Of a stretch of DNA of 64,000 nt, positions 23,381 through 33,019 are shown piece after piece. The first letter of the stretch is position 1. Each line of letters begins with the position of its first letter. This DNA is from CAMDPA01 sp963825625 (GTDB lineage Bacteria; Pseudomonadota; Alphaproteobacteria; Rhizobiales; Hyphomicrobiaceae), in the NCBI GenBank assembly GCA_963825625.1, contig CAWGUF010000019.1, positions 62,001 to 126,000 on the forward strand, given 5' to 3'. The notes beneath the pieces were generated by a model, which saw only the letters and a list, made by a program, of their open reading frames with translations, had not been told where the DNA came from and made no database searches. The translations under genes and the position numbers were made by a program.

Positions 23381-25508
23381 CTACGCCCTCATTCGTCCGG
23401 CAGCGGTTCGTGCCCGGGCTGCGCGTTCCTCTTCGCTTTCTACTCCGGGGTCATCCGGGGCCCGTTGGGCAATCAACACCGCCAACTCCTCCGCACGACC
23501 TTCGCGTCGCAGCGGTTCGGAAGGCTGCTGGACAGGCGCCTCGCCACCGGCAGCCGCGGCTATGGTCGGTCCAGGCGAAGTGGCAGCAGCGTTCTGGGCC
23601 CCGGTTTTCTGCGATGCGGTTGCGCGTGTCTCCGCAGGGGCAGCAGAGATCGTCGGAGCCGGCTTGCTTTCGGACGTGCTCGAGCCTGCTGCAGCCGATG
23701 ATGGAGTAGCCGGACTGGCGGTCGTCGTCGCTGCGCTGCCTGAGCTGGCGCTGCGGCTCTCGGCCGCTTGCGTCTTGTCTGTTGGCTGGACTGACTGGGC
23801 TGATTGTGGACGCTCTGTGGCCGGTGGCGATTCGCGCGCCGCGTCACTGCCTGCGGGCTGTTTGGCCGGGGAGCTGGCCGGGGAGCTGGCCGGGGGGGGC
23901 TCGTGGGCAGGCGGTGCCGCTGCTGGTGCGCCAGGGGGCTGCGGGCGCTGTTCATCTTCGCGTCGAGAGGTTGTGACCTCCGCCGGTTTGGTCTCGGCGG
24001 CGGCTGCTCCGGCCGGCTTGGTCGGAGGCACGATCTCCGCGTCGGTTGCGGTGCTGGTGTCTTTCGCAGGCCGGCTGGCAGTAGCCGCCGTGGGGCTCGT
24101 TCCGCTCCTTTCCGCGGCCGTGGACGCGGTAGCCTCCGTCTCGATCACGGGCTGGCTGCCGGCGCTGAGACGGACCAGCTCGTCGAGCTTCTGCGAAAGC
24201 TGAGCAGAATTCGGAATTGTCGAGCGCTTCAACCGGCACCCGCCACTGGAAGGCATCGAGCTGCCCCGTCACCGGCGAAATAGGCGCCCACTTGTCCGCG
24301 ACGACGCCGTCCGCAGTCCAGGCGGGGTCACGCGGGGCATGAACGGCGCGCGCCAGCCATTCCCTTACGCGGCCCTTGTCACCGAGCTCCTCGCCCTCGA
24401 TCCTTGCCATCAGCGTACAGACCCGCTGCGACAGTTGATCTTGTGAGATGAGCGGCTCCAGGACGCGTCGCGCGAGATCGAATTCCTGCGCCTCGATGGC
24501 GGCGGCGGAAAGCGCGATCGGGCTTTCCGCCGAATGCTGGTTGGCTTGTGCCAGTCGCTTGACGCGGTCCAGCCTGTCGCGCGGGCTATCGCCGACCCGG
24601 GCGAACGCATATGCGGTAGCGAGATCGGGATGCGGTGCCAGCCGCCAAGTGCGCTCCAGCACGCGGGCGGCGCGTTTGGTATTGCCCTTGCCAGCCAGGA
24701 TGCGACCGGCAATTGCGGCTGCCGGGATCAGATCGTGCGCCAGATGGTGTGCCTCCAGCGCCAACTGCAGCGCGCGGTCCGGCTGTGCATCTTCCAGCGC
24801 CTGGGCACGCGCCGTCAGCAGCACGGCTTTGCGCCGGTCGAGCACGACATTGTCCATGTGCTGGTGCTTGCGCGCGACGGCCAGCGTCTCCAACGCTCCT
24901 TCCCAGTCGTGTGCTTTGCAATGCAAGTCGAAAAGGGCGTCGACGGGCCAGCTCAGTTTCGGATTGAGCCGCAGCGCCCGCTCCGCGAACTGGCGGGCAG
25001 CTTCCGTCTCGCCCTCCTGCTCGGCCTCCAGGAAAAGCCCCCGAAGCCCCAGCTGCTGGGTCTCGTCAGAGCCGAGCATCGTCTCGAAGATGCGCCGTGA
25101 CGTCGATCGGTCGCCGGAAAGCTGCGCGGCCTGGGCGCGCAACAGTTGAGTGAGCGGCTCGTTGGGCAGAGATTTGCGCGCCTGCACGGCATAGCGTGTG
25201 GCGCTGGTCCTGTCGCCCGCACCGATCGCGATCATGCCCGCCGACAGTGCTTCCAGTCCGCGCAGTTGCCGCCGCCGATTGAACAGCTGGCCGATCGACG
25301 CCGGGCTGCGCCACAATTGCACGAGGATCGACCAGGTCAGGATCGATAGTCCGATGACCAGGGCCAGGATACAGACAGCGCTGAAGACGTTGGTCTCGAC
25401 GACGTAGCCTTGCCAATTGATCAGGATACTGCCCGGCCGGTCTGCCAGCCAGGTAAGCGGGAATGCGATTGCCGCAAGCGCAATGCAGAACAGGACCAGC
25501 CGCAGCAT
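23381..25508 (-). CDS. hemY: HemY-family tetratricopeptide membrane protein, frameshifted as sequenced
   Basis: Inner-membrane protein of the haem-operon HemY type (not protoporphyrinogen oxidase). Two N-terminal membrane helices (about residues 3-22 and 42-66) precede a TPR-rich domain with repeated A-x(n)-RALRLNPKLSW-like helices. The core continues to WRVPVEALDNSE at about 24205, where one extra base shifts the frame. The next frame resumes with LSQKLDELVRLSAGSQPVIETE and then a tail of some 260 residues made almost only of Ala, Pro, Ser, Thr and Glu, ending at 23381. The ATG at 25508 lies two bases after the mic60 stop, so the genes are translationally close. The position downstream of hemC-hemD-mic60 fits the family. 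The tail length is exceptional. Confidence 0.85.
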
Positions 25509-25510
25509 GT

Positions 25511-27304
25511 TCAACCTTTCTTGCCGGCGGCGGGGGTGCCGCCGAGCGAGGACTTCAGCTCGCTTTCGATGTGCGCGATGGCGCGGTCGACACTAGCACG
25601 GGCGGCCACCTTCTCCAGCCAGCCCACCGCGGGCTTCCTGGCGGTTTGGGAGAGCTTGCCGGCTTCTGTCGCGACGTCGGCGAGCCGCTCCTCTTTGAGC
25701 CCTTTTTCCATCCGCGCCACCACGGCCTCGACGCCGGTTGCGTTTTCGTCGGCGTCCGTGCGCCGCACTTTAACGATCGACTTGGCGCCGGCCATCAGTC
25801 TGTCGCTCCAGCTGCCATCTGCAGGCTGGGCATCTGCCGCGATGATCGCGTGCGCCAGCGTCCGGAATTCACCGAGCAGTTCGACAGTGGTCGGAACGCC
25901 CTTTGTCTTGTAGCGCTCGAGAGCCGACAGGTCGAGCTTCCCGCGGGCAATTTTGCTGACCTGGTCGAGTTGGGCGGCAAATGGCGCGCCCCTCTCTACC
26001 GTGCGCTTGAGGTTGCCGAGCTCCAGCGCCATGATGATCCGCTCGGCATTGGCGCGCCGGTCCGCCTCGCTCTTCACTACGTCTGCGACGTTCTTCTCCA
26101 GGCTTTCGACGCGGGCTGCAACCGGCGACAACGCCTTTTTCAGATCGTCGGGGCGTGCGACGTTCTGCAGGTCGCTCTTCACCGTCTCGAGCGAGCCCTT
26201 CATTGTGCTGACCGTCTTGCTCAAGCGCTCGTCGTCGGCCTTGAGCTCCACGAGTCGCTGCTCGGCGCGGGTCTGCTCCGTCTTCACGCTTGCCAGCGCC
26301 CGGTCGATGCGTTGCGTGCCGGCTCGCGCCGCTTCGCTGGCTTCCACCGATTGCCCGAGACGGCTGTCGACCTCCTGCATCACGTTCTTGCGCAGTGCTG
26401 CAAGTTGATTGGCCACGGTGCTTTCCAGATCGGCGACCCGGCCCGAGATGGCAGCAAGCTGAGGAATGCCGCCCCGGTTGGGATCCTGCTTGGCTGCCTC
26501 TGACAGCGAGGACAGAGTACTTTCGAGCTTGGCGATACGCTCCTCCGCAACACCGCCGCCTGCCGGCTGCTGCGTCACGCGCTGCGTCAGGGCTTGAACG
26601 TTGCGCTCGGTCGCAGCTTGCTTCTCGGCGAGCGAATTGGCTAGGCGTTCGGCGCCGGCCAGCTTGTTGAGTTGCTGCTCTGCGGCGGCCAGCTTCCGCG
26701 CCAGCTCCGGATCTGCTGCCGGTCGCGATGCCGTCACCTTCTCCAGGGCAGCAAGTCTGCGTGCCGTCTCACCGCCGAGCTGCTGATGTTCTCCCGGCAC
26801 CGTCAGGCCGGTCATTGGCGCGATGGCCTCGCCACCGAACAGAACCAGTGCGCCGCCCGCGATGCCGGCCACAAGATGCGTAAATGCTCCCCAGATGCCT
26901 CCACCCGATGAGCGCGCGCGCGGCGGCGGTGGGCTGCCAGCCCCTCCGCCGCTACCGGCCGCGGCTCCGCCCGGGTCCGCTCTCGAACGTCCATCCTGTC
27001 CGCCGGGCTGACTGGCACCGGCACTCGGCACCGAGCCTGCGGCTGCCGCACCTGATGCTGTCGCAGACGAGCCGCCGGAGCTGCCGGCTGTCCTCTGCTT
27101 GGCCTCGTGCGCTTTGGAGGCCGCACCGGCTTCTGTCGGCTTCGTCCCAGCCGAGCTCGCGGCGCCGGCTGGCTGAGCGGGCGCCACGTCCTTGATGCCC
27201 ACTTTGGTCGGCTTGACGTCGATGATCGGGATCGGCCTGCGGGGATTTCCGTCCGGCCCGGGCTTTTGCGGCCCTTTGCCCGAGTTATCGTTGGTGTTGG
27301 CCAT
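25511..27304 (-). CDS. Mitofilin/Mic60 family protein (COG4223)
   Basis: Inner-membrane protein of 597 residues related to mitochondrial Mic60, which shapes cristae and contacts the outer membrane; alphaproteobacterial homologues act at intracytoplasmic membranes. A disordered Pro/Ala/Ser/Gly-rich cytoplasmic N-terminus (about 1-135) is followed by one membrane helix (FTHLVAGIAGGALVLFGGEA), a long coiled coil (about 180-430), and the C-terminal mitofilin-signature domain (LSALERYKTKGVPTTVELLGEFRTLAHAI). ATG 27304 has GGAG about ten bases upstream. It stands between hemD and hemY, the conserved alphaproteobacterial context of this gene. Confidence 0.88.
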   Translation of the reverse strand: MANTNDNSGKGPQKPGPDGNPRRPIPIIDVKPTKVGIKDVAPAQPAGAASSAGTKPTEAGAASKAHEAKQRTAGSSGGSSATASGAAAAGSVPSAGASQPGGQDGRSRADPGGAAAGSGGGAGSPPPPRARSSGGGIWGAFTHLVAGIAGGALVLFGGEAIAPMTGLTVPGEHQQLGGETARRLAALEKVTASRPAADPELARKLAAAEQQLNKLAGAERLANSLAEKQAATERNVQALTQRVTQQPAGGGVAEERIAKLESTLSSLSEAAKQDPNRGGIPQLAAISGRVADLESTVANQLAALRKNVMQEVDSRLGQSVEASEAARAGTQRIDRALASVKTEQTRAEQRLVELKADDERLSKTVSTMKGSLETVKSDLQNVARPDDLKKALSPVAARVESLEKNVADVVKSEADRRANAERIIMALELGNLKRTVERGAPFAAQLDQVSKIARGKLDLSALERYKTKGVPTTVELLGEFRTLAHAIIAADAQPADGSWSDRLMAGAKSIVKVRRTDADENATGVEAVVARMEKGLKEERLADVATEAGKLSQTARKPAVGWLEKVAARASVDRAIAHIESELKSSLGGTPAAGKKG

Positions 27305-27414
27305 AGAGAGACTCCACAACTTCAATCGCCCACCGCGCGCAAGCTGGCTGTGACCAGGGCGTCATGCGAGCAGCAATAGGGCTTATACGCGGCTGATTCC
27401 AGTCCGGAATGCCT

Positions 27415-28146
27415 TCAGTCAAATTGTGGCGTGGTCCGGGCGATGAGAGCAAGCATTTCGTTGAGGTTTGGTGCGCTTGCCGTTTTGACATGCAACTCGG
27501 GTGCGTCCGCGAGGCCGAGCGCCACTGCCGGCGAAAGGCAGAAGTGAACGGTGTTCTTAACAGCGGCCGTCAGGCTGTGCTTCCTGAGCAGCTTGACGTA
27601 GGTTCGCGCGGTTCGCGGCGACATCAGCAGTACGCCGTCGATCTCTTTCGACTGGAATCGCTCGCACAGTTGTGGACTGAAGCTGTCGGCCGTCCGCGCG
27701 CTGTAGACGACCGGCTCCATGACGTGAAATCCCAGTCGGCGCAATTCGCCTGCCACGTCGGCAGCAATGACGTCGCCGGCCAAATAGACGAGCGGTCCGG
27801 CGTTGACCTCGGCCCGCAGCGCAATCAAGGTCACCAGCGCCTCGCTGTCGCGAGGCCCTTCCAGAACCGACTGGAAACCGAGAGCCTGGGCGGTGGAGCC
27901 CGTGCCAGGACCGACCGTGAACAACGGTACGCGTTGCAGCTCATCGAGTTGCGGGCTGCTGGCGACCGCGCGCAGCGCATTTCGGCTGGTAGCGATGAGC
28001 GCCTGGATTTCGTCGGGATCGAGCCCTTCCAGCGCATGCAACTCGATCTGCAGCAGAGGCTCGACCAGCACCTCGTGGCCCATCCCGATGAGCTGTGCCT
28101 TGAGCGGCATCGCGTCCTGCTCTGGCCGGGTAATGAGCAGGCGCAT
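27415..28146 (-). CDS. hemD: Uroporphyrinogen-III synthase
   Basis: Cyclises hydroxymethylbilane with ring-D inversion to uroporphyrinogen III in the cytoplasm. It has the usual weakly conserved two-domain alpha/beta architecture: MRLLITRPEQDA at the start, ALIATSRNALRAV, PLFTVGPGTGSTAQALGF, LVYLAGDVIA and GVLLMSPRTARTYVKLL. The length of 243 residues is normal. The start codon overlaps the hemC stop (ATGA), showing translational coupling. Mic60 follows about 110 bases downstream. Confidence 0.95.
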   Translation of the reverse strand: MRLLITRPEQDAMPLKAQLIGMGHEVLVEPLLQIELHALEGLDPDEIQALIATSRNALRAVASSPQLDELQRVPLFTVGPGTGSTAQALGFQSVLEGPRDSEALVTLIALRAEVNAGPLVYLAGDVIAADVAGELRRLGFHVMEPVVYSARTADSFSPQLCERFQSKEIDGVLLMSPRTARTYVKLLRKHSLTAAVKNTVHFCLSPAVALGLADAPELHVKTASAPNLNEMLALIARTTPQFD

Positions 28147-29087
28147 CAGTCCCTCCAGTTTGCGAGGCGGCTGAGAAAGTCCGGTCCCGCATCCTCGAGC
28201 AGCGCCTCTGCGACCTGCGTGCCGAGGTCGAGTGCAGTTGCGGGCTGGCCCGAGAGGCTGGCGCTGAAGGCAGCCGAGCCATCCGGCGCCATCAACGCGC
28301 CCGACATCGTCAGACCACCGCCGATCAGCCGGGCAAGTCCGGCAATCGGCGTTCGGCAGGAGCCATCGAGGCGTGCCAGAAACGAACGCTCAGCCACGAT
28401 GCAGAGTGCAGTCTCCTGATGATTGAGTGGCGCCACCAGCTCCCGGCAGGGGAAATCATCGGCGCGGATCTCGACCAGAATTGCGCCTTGGGCAACGGCC
28501 GGCAACATCTCAGCCGTCGCGACGACGCTGGTGATCCGGTCAGCCTTGCCAAGTCGCTTGAGGCCGGCCACGGCCAGAAATGTCGCATCGGCCACGCCGT
28601 TTTCGAGCTTGGCAAGCCGGGTCTCGACGTTGCCGCGGAAGCCGACGACTTCCAGGTCCGGCCGCAGCCGTTTCACTTGTGCCTGCCGCCTCAGCGAGGA
28701 GGTGCCCACGCGAGCCCCCTCCGGCAATTCGGCCAGCGACTGATAGCGCAGGCTGATGAAGGCATCGCGCACATCCTCGCGTTCCAGCACCGCGCCGATA
28801 TCGAGCCCGTCCGGCAAGCGGGTCGCCATGTCCTTGGCCGAGTGTACCGCCAGATCGATGCTGCCGTCCCGCAGCGCGTCCTCGATCTCCTTGGTGAACA
28901 GGCCTTTTCCTCCCGCCTCCGATAGCGGCCTGTCTTGGATCTGGTCGCCGCTGGTCTTGATGACGCTGATCTGGAACCGGTCTTCATCCAGGCCATGCAG
29001 CGCCATCAGGCGATCGCGCACCAGGCGAGCCTGTGCCAACGCCAGCGGTGAGCCGCGAGTTCCGATCCTTATCGGGTTGGCTTGCAA
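28146..29087 (-). CDS. hemC: Hydroxymethylbilane synthase (porphobilinogen deaminase)
   Basis: Polymerises four porphobilinogen molecules on a covalent dipyrromethane cofactor. The start MQANPIRIGTRGSPLALAQA is diagnostic. Cofactor attachment is at Cys244 in GSCRTPIAG. VHSAKDMATRLPDGLDIGAVLERED and GTSSLRRQAQ hold the catalytic Asp and the substrate-binding arginines. The length of 313 residues is normal. It is the first gene of hemC-hemD-mic60-hemY and divergent from tsaD across about 180 bases, an arrangement widespread in Hyphomicrobiales. Confidence 0.97.
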   Translation of the reverse strand: MQANPIRIGTRGSPLALAQARLVRDRLMALHGLDEDRFQISVIKTSGDQIQDRPLSEAGGKGLFTKEIEDALRDGSIDLAVHSAKDMATRLPDGLDIGAVLEREDVRDAFISLRYQSLAELPEGARVGTSSLRRQAQVKRLRPDLEVVGFRGNVETRLAKLENGVADATFLAVAGLKRLGKADRITSVVATAEMLPAVAQGAILVEIRADDFPCRELVAPLNHQETALCIVAERSFLARLDGSCRTPIAGLARLIGGGLTMSGALMAPDGSAAFSASLSGQPATALDLGTQVAEALLEDAGPDFLSRLANWRD

Positions 29088-29265
29088 CGGTTGATCTCCG
29101 GGGTTAAGCGGTCATGGCGGTCGACACTCATATGCGCCCGGTGGCGGCGGATGGCAAACCCTGCATGATGCGGCAGGATCGGTGAGGCGGTGGTGCGGCT
29201 CTTCCGGGTGGACGGTGTCGGCGCTCGCCACACTATGTTGGATCAATGATAGAGATGACGAAGCG

Positions 29266-30383
29266 GTGAGCGATCCCGGCAATATCAAGGCTGTCAGTCT
29301 GGTTCTCGGCATCGAGACCAGTTGCGACGAGACCGCCGCCGCGGTCGTCGCTCGCGACGGAATCAGACACGGCCGGATCCTGTCGAACGTCGTGCGCTCG
29401 CAATGGGAGGAGCACCGGGCCTTTGGCGGCGTCGTGCCGGAAATCGCCGCGCGCGCGCACGTCGAGTGCCTCGATGAGATTATTGCCGAGGCGATGCGGG
29501 GCGCTGGCGTGACGTTCAGCGATCTCGACGCGGTCGCGGCCACTGCCGGTCCCGGACTGATCGGCGGCCTGATCGTCGGCGTGATTACGGCCAAGGCGAT
29601 CGCGCTGGCGACGGGCCAGCCGCTTCGTCGCCGTCAATCACCTGGAGGCCCATGCGCTCACCGTCGGACTCACCGAAGGCCTGCCGCCGCCCTATCTGAT
29701 GCTGCTCGTGTCCGGCGGCCATACGCCAGACGCTGCTGGTGCGAGGATGTCGGCGATTACGTCCGGCTCTCGACCACGATCGACGACGCGCTGGGCGAAG
29801 CCTTCGACAAGACGGCCAAGCTGCTCGGCCTTCCGCTATCCCGGCGGGCCCGCCGTCGAGAAGGCCGCCCTGCAGGGCAATGCCAGCCCGCTTCGACCTT
29901 CCCCGTCCGATGAAAGGCCGCGCCGAGCCGCACTTCTCGTTCGCAGGCCTCAAGACCGCGGTGAGGCACCAGCGTGCGCGAAGCGCGCCCTTGACGGAAG
30001 CAGGACGTCGCCGACCTGTGCGCCGGCTTCGAGGCAGGCCGTCGCCGAACAGTGTCTCGACCGCTGTAGGCCAGGCGATGGACATCGCCGGGGACCGGCC
30101 GGGCGGGCAGCGCCGTCAGCTTCGTCGTCGCCGGCGGGGTTGCCGCCAACCACGGTTGCGCGCCGGCACTGTCGGCACTCGCGGCCAAGCGAAGGTCTGT
30201 AGCTTCCACGCGCCGCCGCTTGCCCTGTGCGGAGATAACGCCGCCATGATCGCCTGGGCCGGCGCCGAGCGCCTTGCGCGCGGCCTTGTCGATCCGCTCG
30301 ATGTACCGGCTCGTCCGCGCTGGCCGCTCGAGGCGAGCTCGGCTGCAGCCGGCGAATCGGCAGTCGGCAGGTTCGGGCGTTGA
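29266..30383 (+). pseudogene. tsaD: tRNA N6-adenosine threonylcarbamoyltransferase TsaD, multiple frameshifts as sequenced
   Basis: Catalytic subunit of the t6A37 tRNA-modification complex, normally essential. The first 120 codons are clean (LVLGIETSCDETAAAVV, GGVVPEIAARAHVE, AGPGLIGGLIVG). From about 29623 the protein is recoverable only by changing frame repeatedly: metal-binding NHLEAHAL, MLLVSGGHT, DDALGEAFDKTAKLLGLP, YPGGPAVEKAALQGNA, PHFSFAGLKTAV and GDNAAMIAWAGAERLARGL, each in a different or restored frame. Each resolved break is an extra base, for example at about 29623, 29725, 29740 and 29837. The start is taken as GTG 29266. As tsaD is essential and gpsA next door has the same damage, I infer sequence error rather than decay. 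Convergence of all motifs in order makes the identity certain. Confidence 0.85.
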
Positions 30384-30453
30384 AGGCGTGATCGCAAAGC
30401 GGTTCAGGCGCACGTTAGGGTCGCATGAGTGAGCGCCAGAAGGGAGGAGCGGC

Positions 30454-31460
30454 ACGAAGCTGAAAGTGGGCGTGATCGGCGGTGGAGCCTGGGGCACGGC
30501 GCTGGCGCAAACCATGGCCGCCTGCCGGCCGCGAGGTCGTGCTTGTGGGCCATGAGCCCGAGGTGGTCGCGCGAGATCAACGAGCATCACATGCAAACCG
30601 CGTGTTCCTGCCCGGCGTCACGCTGGAGCCGGCCATAACGGCGACCGGCTAAGCTCGCCGAATCGGCTGCCTGCGAGCCTCATCCTGCTGGTGGCGCCGG
30701 CCCAGCACCTGCGCCGCATCGCGGCGAACTGGCCGGCCACATTCCCGATGCGCCACCCCGTCGTCGTCTGCGCCAAGGGCATCGAGCAGGCGACCGGCAA
30801 GCCTGATGGGCGAGGTCGTCGCCGAGAGCCATGCCGCGCGCGCTGCCGCCGGTGCTGTCCGGTCCGACCTTTGCCGCCGAGGTCGCCCGTGGCCTGCCCG
30901 CCGCCGTCACGCCTCAGCCGCCCGCGACGAAGGCGAACGCCGGCCGCGCACTCGCCGAAGGCGTCGGCTATCGCAACCTGCGCGTCTACTGGTCGACGAT
31001 ACCATCGGCGTGGAACTTGGCGGTGCGGTCAAGAATGTGCTCGCCATCGCCGCCGGTATCGTCGACGGCAAGGAGATTGGGCGCCAGCGCGCACGCCGCC
31101 CTGGTCACGCGCGGCTTCGCCGAGCTGCGCCGCTTCGGCGATGCACTGGGCGCGCGCCCCGAGACGCTGATGGGGCTGTCCGGGCTCGGCGATCTGCTGC
31201 TCACCTGTGGAAGTCCGCAGTCGCGCAACATGTCGCTTGGCCGCGCGCTGGGCCAGGGACAGTCTATTGCGGAAATTCTGGGCGCGCGGCGGTCCGTGGC
31301 GGAGGGTGTCTACACGGCAGCCGCCGTGACACGACGCGCGCGTGAGCTGGGTATCGAGATGCCGATTGCAGAGGCCATCCACGCCATCGTGGAGGGTCGC
31401 TCCAGCGTGAATCAGGAGATCGAGGCGCTCATGTCGCGTCCGTTGCGGGCGGAGGATTGA
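30454..31460 (+). pseudogene. gpsA: Glycerol-3-phosphate dehydrogenase [NAD(P)+], multiple frameshifts as sequenced
   Basis: Reduces dihydroxyacetone phosphate to sn-glycerol 3-phosphate for phospholipid synthesis. The start LKVGVIGGGAWGTALAQTMA gives the Rossmann motif. Then come EVVLVGHEPEVV, FLPGVTLEP, LLVAPAQHLR, VVVCAKGIEQATGK, VLSGPTFAAEVARGLP, GVELGGAVKNVLAIAAGI and LGDLLLTCGSPQSRNMSLG, spread over all three frames until about 31081. After that it reads cleanly to 31460. The resolved breaks are extra bases. No ATG fits: GGGAGGAG at 30442-30449 is followed by ACG AAG CTG AAA at 30454, so the start may also be misread. It follows tsaD, the conserved alphaproteobacterial order. Confidence 0.84.
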
Positions 31461-31503
31461 TCAGTAGACGGCAACCGCACGCAGCAGCCGCGGCAGCCCG
31501 GCT

Positions 31504-32919
31504 TCAGCTGCGCCACGACGGCTCCTCGAGCCGGTGCGCGAGCCCAGCCTTTGCCAGGATGTGGCGGGCAATGCGCTCCGCCTCCACCACGACGGCTTTT
31601 GGATCGGCCAGGTGCGTAAATTTTTCATCTCGATAGACGATTTCGCCATCGACCATCACGAGCCTGGCATCGCTGCCCTTGCCGGCAGTCACGAAACTGG
31701 AAAGTGGCCGGTGCCGGACGCCGACATACGGTCGGTCGATGTCGAATATTGCGATGTCGCCTCGTTTGCCGGCTTCCAGTGAGCCGATCTCGTCGGCCAG
31801 CCCGAGCGCCTTGGCGCCGTTGATGGTCGCCATCTCGATCGCATTCTCCGCCGAGATGCGTGTGGGGTCGAGATGGCGCACGTGCTGCATCAGCATCGCG
31901 CCCTTCATCTGCTCGACCATATCGACGGAGTAGTCGACCATCGGGCCGTCCGTGCCAAGAGTTGTCAGCACGCCGAGCCGTTGCGCGGCCGAAAGCGGTC
32001 CGATGCCCCCGCCGCGGATCGATTCCGATGTCGGCGTATAGACCATGCTCGCGCCGACATGCGCCATCTGCTCGAGGTCCAGCTCGGTATTGTGGATGCA
32101 ATGCGCCAGCACCCAGCTCTCGTCGAGAATGCCGAGCTGCATCAGATAGCGGACGTCGGTGCGACCGGTCTCTCGAAGGTATTTGAGGAAGCCTTTCTCC
32201 AGCGAGAATGTGCCCCCGGCTATATGCGCCGTTATTCTCGCGCCGAGCCTGCGCGCCAGCTCGTAGCCGCGCGTGATGAGCTCTTCCGTGCTCATCCCGG
32301 CTGCCACCCAGTGGGCATTGGATTCGATTGCCATGGCCAGCCGCACGCGCCCGCCCGCGCTACCGTCCCAGCGGCGGAACTCCTGCTCGTAGGCGGCCAG
32401 CGCATCCTCGAGTGAGAGAGGATGGCGCGGATTGCCCGGTGTCTTGCAGCGAAGCTCCTTGCCGAACACGTGCCTGAGGCCCAGCTCGGCAACAGGCTCA
32501 ATGCTGGCGCGCACCAATTCAGGGGTCGTGGTGGTCACGGAGTGGTTGAGCGAGGTTGTCGTGCCGGTTGCCAGCATCTCCATCGCCGCCACGGTGCTCG
32601 ACATGCGCATCGCTTCGGGGTCGAGCGCGAGTGACAACGGCAGCAGCAGATCCGTGACCCAGTCTTCCAGCAGCATGCCGTCGGCAAGCCCCTTGAACAG
32701 GGTGTACCAGTGGTGCTGATGCATGTTGATGAGGCCGGGCATGACGATGCAGCCGGCGGCCTCGACAACCTCGGTGAAGGCATCAGCCGCCGGCGTCGCC
32801 GCCTGCGGCCCGACGGCAATAATCCGTCCATCATCGACGACGACGAAGCCGCCTGGATGAACGCTGCGGCCGGCATCGACCGTCAAGACATGGCCGTTTC
32901 GGATCAGCGTGCGTGGCAT
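31504..32919 (-). CDS. Amidohydrolase, TRZ/ATZ/8-oxoguanine-deaminase-like
   Basis: Metal-dependent deaminase or hydrolase of 471 residues, cytosine-deaminase/chlorohydrolase clan. It begins with the small beta domain (LIRNGHVLTVDAG), then VMPGLINMHQHHWYTLF carrying the first metal-binding HxH, ESNAHWV, a third His in ARITAHIAGG, a fourth in VLAHCIHN, and the metal Asp in TLGTDGPMVDYS. The C-terminus has the usual GSLEAGKRGDIAIFD. The pattern matches 8-oxoguanine and S-adenosylhomocysteine-deaminase relatives. The substrate cannot be fixed from sequence. It is followed upstream, on the same strand, by the Rieske oxygenase, with 100 bases between. Confidence 0.9.
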   Translation of the reverse strand: MPRTLIRNGHVLTVDAGRSVHPGGFVVVDDGRIIAVGPQAATPAADAFTEVVEAAGCIVMPGLINMHQHHWYTLFKGLADGMLLEDWVTDLLLPLSLALDPEAMRMSSTVAAMEMLATGTTTSLNHSVTTTTPELVRASIEPVAELGLRHVFGKELRCKTPGNPRHPLSLEDALAAYEQEFRRWDGSAGGRVRLAMAIESNAHWVAAGMSTEELITRGYELARRLGARITAHIAGGTFSLEKGFLKYLRETGRTDVRYLMQLGILDESWVLAHCIHNTELDLEQMAHVGASMVYTPTSESIRGGGIGPLSAAQRLGVLTTLGTDGPMVDYSVDMVEQMKGAMLMQHVRHLDPTRISAENAIEMATINGAKALGLADEIGSLEAGKRGDIAIFDIDRPYVGVRHRPLSSFVTAGKGSDARLVMVDGEIVYRDEKFTHLADPKAVVVEAERIARHILAKAGLAHRLEEPSWRS

Positions 32920-33019
32920 CCCGGTTCATGTCCTTTCACTGTCCGTGTGGCCCCGCGCGGCCAGTGCAGATGGTCTGGGACTGTGACGCTCAGAGCCAGG
33001 ACGATTTTGACCTGCGGCT

